Of a stretch of DNA of 64,000 nt, positions 60,401 to 64,000 are shown piece after piece. Below the pieces are notes generated by a model. It had not been told where the DNA came from and ran no database searches. It saw only the letters and a list, made by a program, of their open reading frames with translations. The translations under genes and the position numbers were made by a program. The stretch's first letter is position 1, and every line of letters starts with the position of its first letter. Source of the DNA: Corynebacterium sp. (lineage in GTDB: Bacteria; Actinomycetota; Actinomycetes; Mycobacteriales; Mycobacteriaceae); contig NZ_JAUNKO010000001.1 in NCBI RefSeq assembly GCF_030532715.1, forward strand, positions 186,001 through 250,000, written 5' to 3'.

Positions 60401-60778
60401 TCACGCTTCGGCGGCAGCGCGCTCCGTGTGTGCGCTGACCATGGCGGACCAATAGGCCATCGCCGCCATGACCGGCCCCAGTGCGAGTGCTGCGGCCCCC
60501 GGGTTGTGTCCCACCCCGGCGACCAGGGCACACGCCCCTCCGATCGCACACACAATCGCCGCCGTGGCGCCCGCCGCCCCGATGCCTAACCGGCGGGCAG
60601 CCTGCGCACCCAGGGTGGTACCCATGATTGCGTTCGCGGCGACAATCAGGGCGAACGCGGCGAATTCTGGGCTAGCGCCCAATGGTGGGAGTATGCGCAC
60701 CACCACGCCAGTGATCACTCCGGCGAGCAAGGTGATCAGGAGCATTCCGGCGGCGGTTCCAACTGGTCTTGCAATCAT
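60401..60778 (-). CDS. Small membrane protein downstream of bioB
   Basis: The 125-residue protein from ATG 60778 has four hydrophobic spans (for example [17 protein letters not shown] and [11 protein letters not shown]) and an Ala-rich, short hydrophilic end. In mycobacteria a comparable membrane gene follows bioB and the small Cys protein (Rv1591 position). Function unknown. Its ATG overlaps the upstream stop by four bases. Confidence 0.75.
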   Translation of the reverse strand: MIARPVGTAAGMLLITLLAGVITGVVVRILPPLGASPEFAAFALIVAANAIMGTTLGAQAARRLGIGAAGATAAIVCAIGGACALVAGVGHNPGAAALALGPVMAAMAYWSAMVSAHTERAAAEA

Positions 60779-61023
60779 CGTTGACCAAGATACGCCGAAT
60801 CGACGGTGCCGTGTCGGGAGCAACGCGCATCCCAGCCGTCGGGACGCACCTGCACCACCATGCGGCGGCCGCAGAGCTGGCAGTACCTTGGGGCTTCCAG
60901 GCCGGCGCGGGCAGAGGGCGAGAGTTTTATTTCCGCGCCGTCCGCAATGCGTTGGCCGGTGTTGGGGTGGTATACGGGCGGCTCGTCTGTGAGCAACGCC
61001 ACCAAAAGTTCGTCGCTTTCCAT
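60775..61023 (-). CDS. bsaP: BsaP-like biotin synthase auxiliary protein
   Basis: The 82-residue protein has a C-terminal Cys cluster [20 protein letters not shown] then CSRHG, that could bind a metal or iron-sulfur cluster. It lies directly after bioB with a one-base overlap (TAATG). In mycobacteria the gene at the same place (Rv1590 type) is needed for biotin synthase activity, and has been called BsaP. Position, size and Cys pattern support that; sequence similarity was not measured. Confidence 0.75.
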   Translation of the reverse strand: MESDELLVALLTDEPPVYHPNTGQRIADGAEIKLSPSARAGLEAPRYCQLCGRRMVVQVRPDGWDARCSRHGTVDSAYLGQR

Positions 61024-62033
61024 TACACCGTTGCGTTGAGTGCTTTGATGGGCAGGCGCAGCTTGCCGATCATGTCCAAATCTTGTTCCTGCGGGCGGCC
61101 CAGCGTGGTCAGGTAGTTGCCCACGATGATGGCGTTGATGCCACCGAGCAGGCCTTGCTCCGAACCCAGATCGCCGAGGGTGAGTTCGCGGCCGCCGGCG
61201 AAGCGAAGGATGGTTTTCGGAAGCGCGAGGCGGAACGCGCCGATGGCGCGCAGGGCGTCGGCAGTGTCCATGACTTCATAGTCGGCGAACGGGGTGCCGG
61301 GGCGCGGGTCGAGGAAGTTCATGGGCACTTCGTCCGGCTCCAGCGCCGCCAAATCCGCCGCAAATTCGGCCCGCTGTTCGAGAGTTTCGCCCATGCCCAG
61401 GATGCCGCCGGAGCACACTTCCATCCCGGCTTCCTTCACCATGCGCAACGTTTCCCTGCGGGTGTCCCACGTGTGGGTGGTTACCACGTTTGGGAAGAAT
61501 GAACGTGCGGTTTCCAGGTTGTGGTTATAGCGGTGGATACCGGCCTTGGCCAGCCTGTCCACCTGCTCCTGCGTCAAAATGCCTATCGACGCCGCGACCT
61601 GAATATCCACCTCAGCCTGAATCGCCGCGACGGCTTTCTCCATCTGCGACATCAGGTTCTCATCAGGGCCTTTCACGGCTGCCACGATGCAGAACTCGGT
61701 GGCGCCGGACTTCGCGGTTTGCTTCGCGGCTTCGACGAGGCCGGGGATGTCCAGCCAGGCGGCGCGAACCGGGGATTCAAACAGGCCGGATTGGGAGCAG
61801 AAGTGACAGTCTTCGGGGCAGCCACCCGTCTTTAAGGAAATAATGCCTTCAACTTCTACTTCCTCGCCGCACCACTTCAGGCGGACTTCGTGGGCGAGCG
61901 TAAGCAGTTCTTGCAGGCGGTCGTCCCCAAGTTGCAGCACCTGGAGCGTTTCCTGCTGATCTAGGCCGATGCCCTTGCCCAGTACCTTTTCGCGGGCAAT
62001 CTCAAGAATGTCTGTAGCCTCGGGGCGAGTCAT
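61023..62033 (-). CDS. bioB: Biotin synthase
   Basis: The 336-residue radical-SAM enzyme has the cluster motif [20 protein letters not shown] (CxxxCxxC), [43 protein letters not shown] and [16 protein letters not shown]. It inserts sulfur into dethiobiotin. The start ATG 62033 ([15 protein letters not shown]) is preceded by AAGGAGG. bioA, bioD and bioF are not in this window. A BioQ-type operator lies upstream. Confidence 0.97.
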   Translation of the reverse strand: MTRPEATDILEIAREKVLGKGIGLDQQETLQVLQLGDDRLQELLTLAHEVRLKWCGEEVEVEGIISLKTGGCPEDCHFCSQSGLFESPVRAAWLDIPGLVEAAKQTAKSGATEFCIVAAVKGPDENLMSQMEKAVAAIQAEVDIQVAASIGILTQEQVDRLAKAGIHRYNHNLETARSFFPNVVTTHTWDTRRETLRMVKEAGMEVCSGGILGMGETLEQRAEFAADLAALEPDEVPMNFLDPRPGTPFADYEVMDTADALRAIGAFRLALPKTILRFAGGRELTLGDLGSEQGLLGGINAIIVGNYLTTLGRPQEQDLDMIGKLRLPIKALNATV

Positions 62034-62085
62034 GTGCGCGCGGCCTCCTTCGAATGGGGATTGTGGTGTGAGCCACGCATGACGA

Positions 62086-62122
62086 TACCCCGCACTGTGA
62101 ACATCGTTCAAGTCGCGGGGTA
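62086..62122 (-). promoter_or_regulatory. BioQ-type operator overlapping the bioB promoter
   Basis: TGAACATCGTTCA (62098-62110) is a perfect palindrome with spacer ATC and matches the corynebacterial BioQ consensus TGAAC-N3-GTTAC in eight of ten fixed positions. It sits inside a longer symmetrical element with arms TACCCCGC (62086-62093) and GCGGGGTA (62115-62122). On the reverse strand a TTGAAC / TATCGT pair 18 bases apart overlaps it, so binding would block RNA polymerase. The outer arms could also act as a hairpin behind the lipoprotein gene. Confidence 0.65.
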
Positions 62123-62132
62123 GGCCAAAACC

Positions 62133-62759
62133 CTAGTTACACATCTTCCACGTACCATCTTCGCGCAGCATACGCATGGTGAAGGTCTCTTGCTTGCCTT
62201 CGGCGGTAGACGTCACCGTCGCCGAGGCGGTATCACCATCAACCTTAATGTCCGACACGGAGTTCACCGTAGGACGCTGGTGCGGCGGAATCTCCGCATC
62301 CGGAATTTGGTTGAGGTCCTGCGGCCCCAATCCGCCCTGCGCTTCCAACGCACGCCGACACGTATTATCAATCATGTAACCGAAGAATTGGCGGGTAGTC
62401 GAAGGGTTCGCCATTCCGTTCACCATCGCCTGAATAGCCGCCGCATCCTCCGGGCTCGCGGGCGAACCGCCTTCAATCGGAGCGTGCTGCGGGATCTCCA
62501 CATTCGTCGGGGGCGCCTCCGCTGGCTTGTCTTCTGGTTTCGGTTCCTCGCTCGGGGAATTCGAAGACTCCTCCGATGAAGTTTCAGACTTACTCACGGA
62601 CGATGAAGACTTCGCAGCGGTCGAACTCTTCGAGCTCGACGCAGTGGTACTGGGGTTTTCTTCGCCGCCAAACAAACCACATCCCGTCAGCACTAATGGC
62701 AGCACCAGCGCTGAGGCCGCAACCGCCTGCCGGGTTCGAGTGAAAGATTGAACGGACAA
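62133..62759 (-). CDS. Lipoprotein with a Ser/Glu-rich linker
   Basis: The 208-residue precursor has a signal peptide ending in the lipobox LVLTGC (Cys about residue 27). A Ser/Thr/Glu/Pro-rich linker follows (residues 36-88). The C-terminal domain of about 110 residues holds FFGYMIDNTCRRALEAQGG and GDTASATVTSTAEGKQETFT, an alpha+beta pattern like small NTF2-like or DUF4878-type lipoprotein domains. Its Cys pair (NTC, KMCN) may form a disulfide. It probably sits on the outer leaflet of the plasma membrane. It is divergent from the TetR gene. Confidence 0.82.
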   Translation of the reverse strand: MSVQSFTRTRQAVAASALVLPLVLTGCGLFGGEENPSTTASSSKSSTAAKSSSSVSKSETSSEESSNSPSEEPKPEDKPAEAPPTNVEIPQHAPIEGGSPASPEDAAAIQAMVNGMANPSTTRQFFGYMIDNTCRRALEAQGGLGPQDLNQIPDAEIPPHQRPTVNSVSDIKVDGDTASATVTSTAEGKQETFTMRMLREDGTWKMCN

Positions 62760-62895
62760 TTGGACTCCTGACTACGGGTTTTCCGGTTCAAGTACGACTA
62801 GCCTACCAAACGCGCGGCCAGCCACAATGCTGGCAACGCGGCGATTCTGGCAGTCTTCCCCCATAAAACTTGGGATATGACTACGATTAAAGCTT

Positions 62896-63465
62896 GTGCA
62901 GTTGACAAAAGACTCGATCATTAACGCCTCCATCGAAATTTTGGATGAATACGGCCTCGCCGACATGACCATGCGTCGAGTTGCCAAGCGTTTATCAGTC
63001 GCACCTGGCGCATTATATTGGCATATTCCGAACAAGCAAGCGCTAATCGCGGCGATTGCGAATCGAATTATTGAGCCCGCCGCGTTTCACAGCACCGACG
63101 ATGGTACCCACGATTGGCGCACCGCGGTGGCCACCACGTGCCGCTCGCTGCGGGGCGCCATGCAAGCGCACCGCGACGGCGCGGAGGTTGTGATCGCCGC
63201 GCTCAGCAGCGACTCCGCCCTCCGCCTGCAACTCGAACAATTGATTGGCCAGGCGTTGGGGACGGCCCCGCTGGCGGACCAGGAACGTCATGACGGTGCA
63301 CTTACCCTGTTGTATTTTGTCACCGGCGCCACGCTCAGCGAACAAACTGCCACGCAATTAGCGGAGGCCACGGGCACGGCTGTCGATGCCCCCGCGGACC
63401 GCACCCGGGTGTTTAATTGCGGCATCGACCTGATCTTGGCAGGGCTTGAGGCAAAAGGCAGTTAA
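62896..63465 (+). CDS. bioQ: TetR-family regulator, probable biotin repressor BioQ
   Basis: The 189-residue protein starts at GTG 62896. Its N-terminal helix-turn-helix is typical TetR (SIINASIEILDEYGLADMTM then MRRVAKRLSVAPGALYWHI). The C-terminal ligand domain ends GIDLILAGLEAKG. In C. glutamicum the TetR gene immediately before glgX encodes BioQ. Here it also stands near bioB, whose promoter carries a matching operator. No clear operator is seen upstream of this gene itself. The ligand is thought to act with biotin status through an unresolved mechanism. Confidence 0.82.
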   Translation: MQLTKDSIINASIEILDEYGLADMTMRRVAKRLSVAPGALYWHIPNKQALIAAIANRIIEPAAFHSTDDGTHDWRTAVATTCRSLRGAMQAHRDGAEVVIAALSSDSALRLQLEQLIGQALGTAPLADQERHDGALTLLYFVTGATLSEQTATQLAEATGTAVDAPADRTRVFNCGIDLILAGLEAKGS

Positions 63466-63476
63466 GATATGGGACC

Positions 63477-64000
63477 ATGAGTCCCTCATCCAACGAAACG
63501 ACCTATCAAGTCTGGCCGGGTAACGCCTACCCGTTGGGCTCCACCTATGACGGTGCGGGCACCAACTTTGCCCTGTTCTCCGATATCGCTGAAAAGGTAG
63601 AACTGTGCCTGATCGATGAAGAGGACAATGAGACCCGCATCCCGTTAGAGGAAGTTGATGCGCACATTTGGCACTGTTATTTGCCGGGTGTGCAGCCGGG
63701 CCAGCGGTACGGCTACCGCGTGTATGGCCCCTACGACCCCGCTAACGGGCACCGCTGCGACCCAAACAAGTTGTTGGTTGACCCGTATGCGAAGGCCTTC
63801 GACGGCAGTTTCGACGGCCACCGCTCGCTGTTTAGCTACGATATTTCGGACCCCAGCGACTTAAGCAAGCGCAATACCGAGGATAGCTTGCACCACACCA
63901 TGAAATCCGTGGTGATTAACCCATTTTTTGATTGGGCTTCCGACCGCGCGCCGAAGATCCCCTACCACGAAACGGTGATCTATGAGGCCCACGTCAAAGG
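63477..64000 (+). CDS. glgX: Glycogen debranching enzyme GlgX, 5' part (cut by window edge)
   Basis: 174 codons are visible from ATG 63477. It contains NAYPLGSTYDGAGTNFALFS (the CBM48/isoamylase-type start), QRYGYRVYGPYDPANGHRCD and VINPFFDWAS, then VIYEAHVK, which starts the catalytic barrel. GlgX removes short maltodextrin branches after phosphorylase action, acting with glgP. The gene follows the regulator by 11 bases and continues past the window. Confidence 0.95.
   Translation, partial: MSPSSNETTYQVWPGNAYPLGSTYDGAGTNFALFSDIAEKVELCLIDEEDNETRIPLEEVDAHIWHCYLPGVQPGQRYGYRVYGPYDPANGHRCDPNKLLVDPYAKAFDGSFDGHRSLFSYDISDPSDLSKRNTEDSLHHTMKSVVINPFFDWASDRAPKIPYHETVIYEAHVK

Overview
The window is about 60 percent GC and reads as a Corynebacterium chromosome or a close mycolic-acid-group relative; I do not assign a species. 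The reasons are gene order and protein type. The series trmD-rimM-rpsP, ffh, glnD-PII, ftsY, smc, acyP, mutM, rnc, DUF177, DivIVA-like coiled coil follows the actinobacterial chromosome backbone. Corynebacterial markers are a 447-residue NADP glutamate dehydrogenase, a his operon that includes an inositol-monophosphatase gene, and a BioQ-like TetR gene beside glgX.

Region by region. 1-7047 holds ribosome maturation and S16 genes (trmD partial, rimM, rpsP), a UPF0324 membrane protein, ffh, and a nitrogen-signalling block in which two PII genes flank glnD and no ammonium transporter gene is present. 7048-14171 holds a low-GC gap, an unrecognised 253-residue protein, ftsY, and an unrecognised 1172-residue protein. 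14172-23612 is a seven-gene forward operon behind a long AT-rich leader. It encodes a MurG-like glycosyltransferase, two GT4 glycosyltransferases, an ABC exporter, two aminoglycoside-phosphotransferase-fold kinases and a UDP-sugar dehydrogenase. It looks like a uronate-containing glycoconjugate pathway inserted between ftsY and smc. 23650-35145 returns to the backbone (smc, a HAD phosphatase, a repeat-rich non-coding patch, a DUF559-type protein, acyP, an alanine symporter, mutM, rnc, DUF177, a DivIVA-like protein). 35305-47741 is central metabolism and accessory genes: gdhA, a secreted lipase, a glycerate-kinase-family protein, an M20 amidohydrolase, glgP, pyk and lgt. 47755-57045 is a 12-gene reverse-strand operon, hisD-C-B, a small membrane protein, an MFS permease, hisH-A, an inositol phosphatase, hisF-I, a Trp-associated membrane protein and a TrpC paralogue. 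57257-60374 is three tandem YbjN-like paralogues. 60401-62033 is a biotin block (bioB, a BsaP-like small Cys protein, a membrane protein). It is followed by a lipoprotein gene, a BioQ-like regulator and the 5' part of glgX.

Most genes on the reverse strand are packed into operons with 1-8 base overlaps. The accessory signals most worth follow-up are the glycoconjugate operon with its leader terminator, the 1172-residue orphan, the PII duplication around glnD, the TrpC paralogue lacking catalytic residues, and the cluster of AGGCAGAT-type repeats near 28.1-28.4 kb. No tRNA, rRNA, CRISPR array, transposase or phage gene was recognised.
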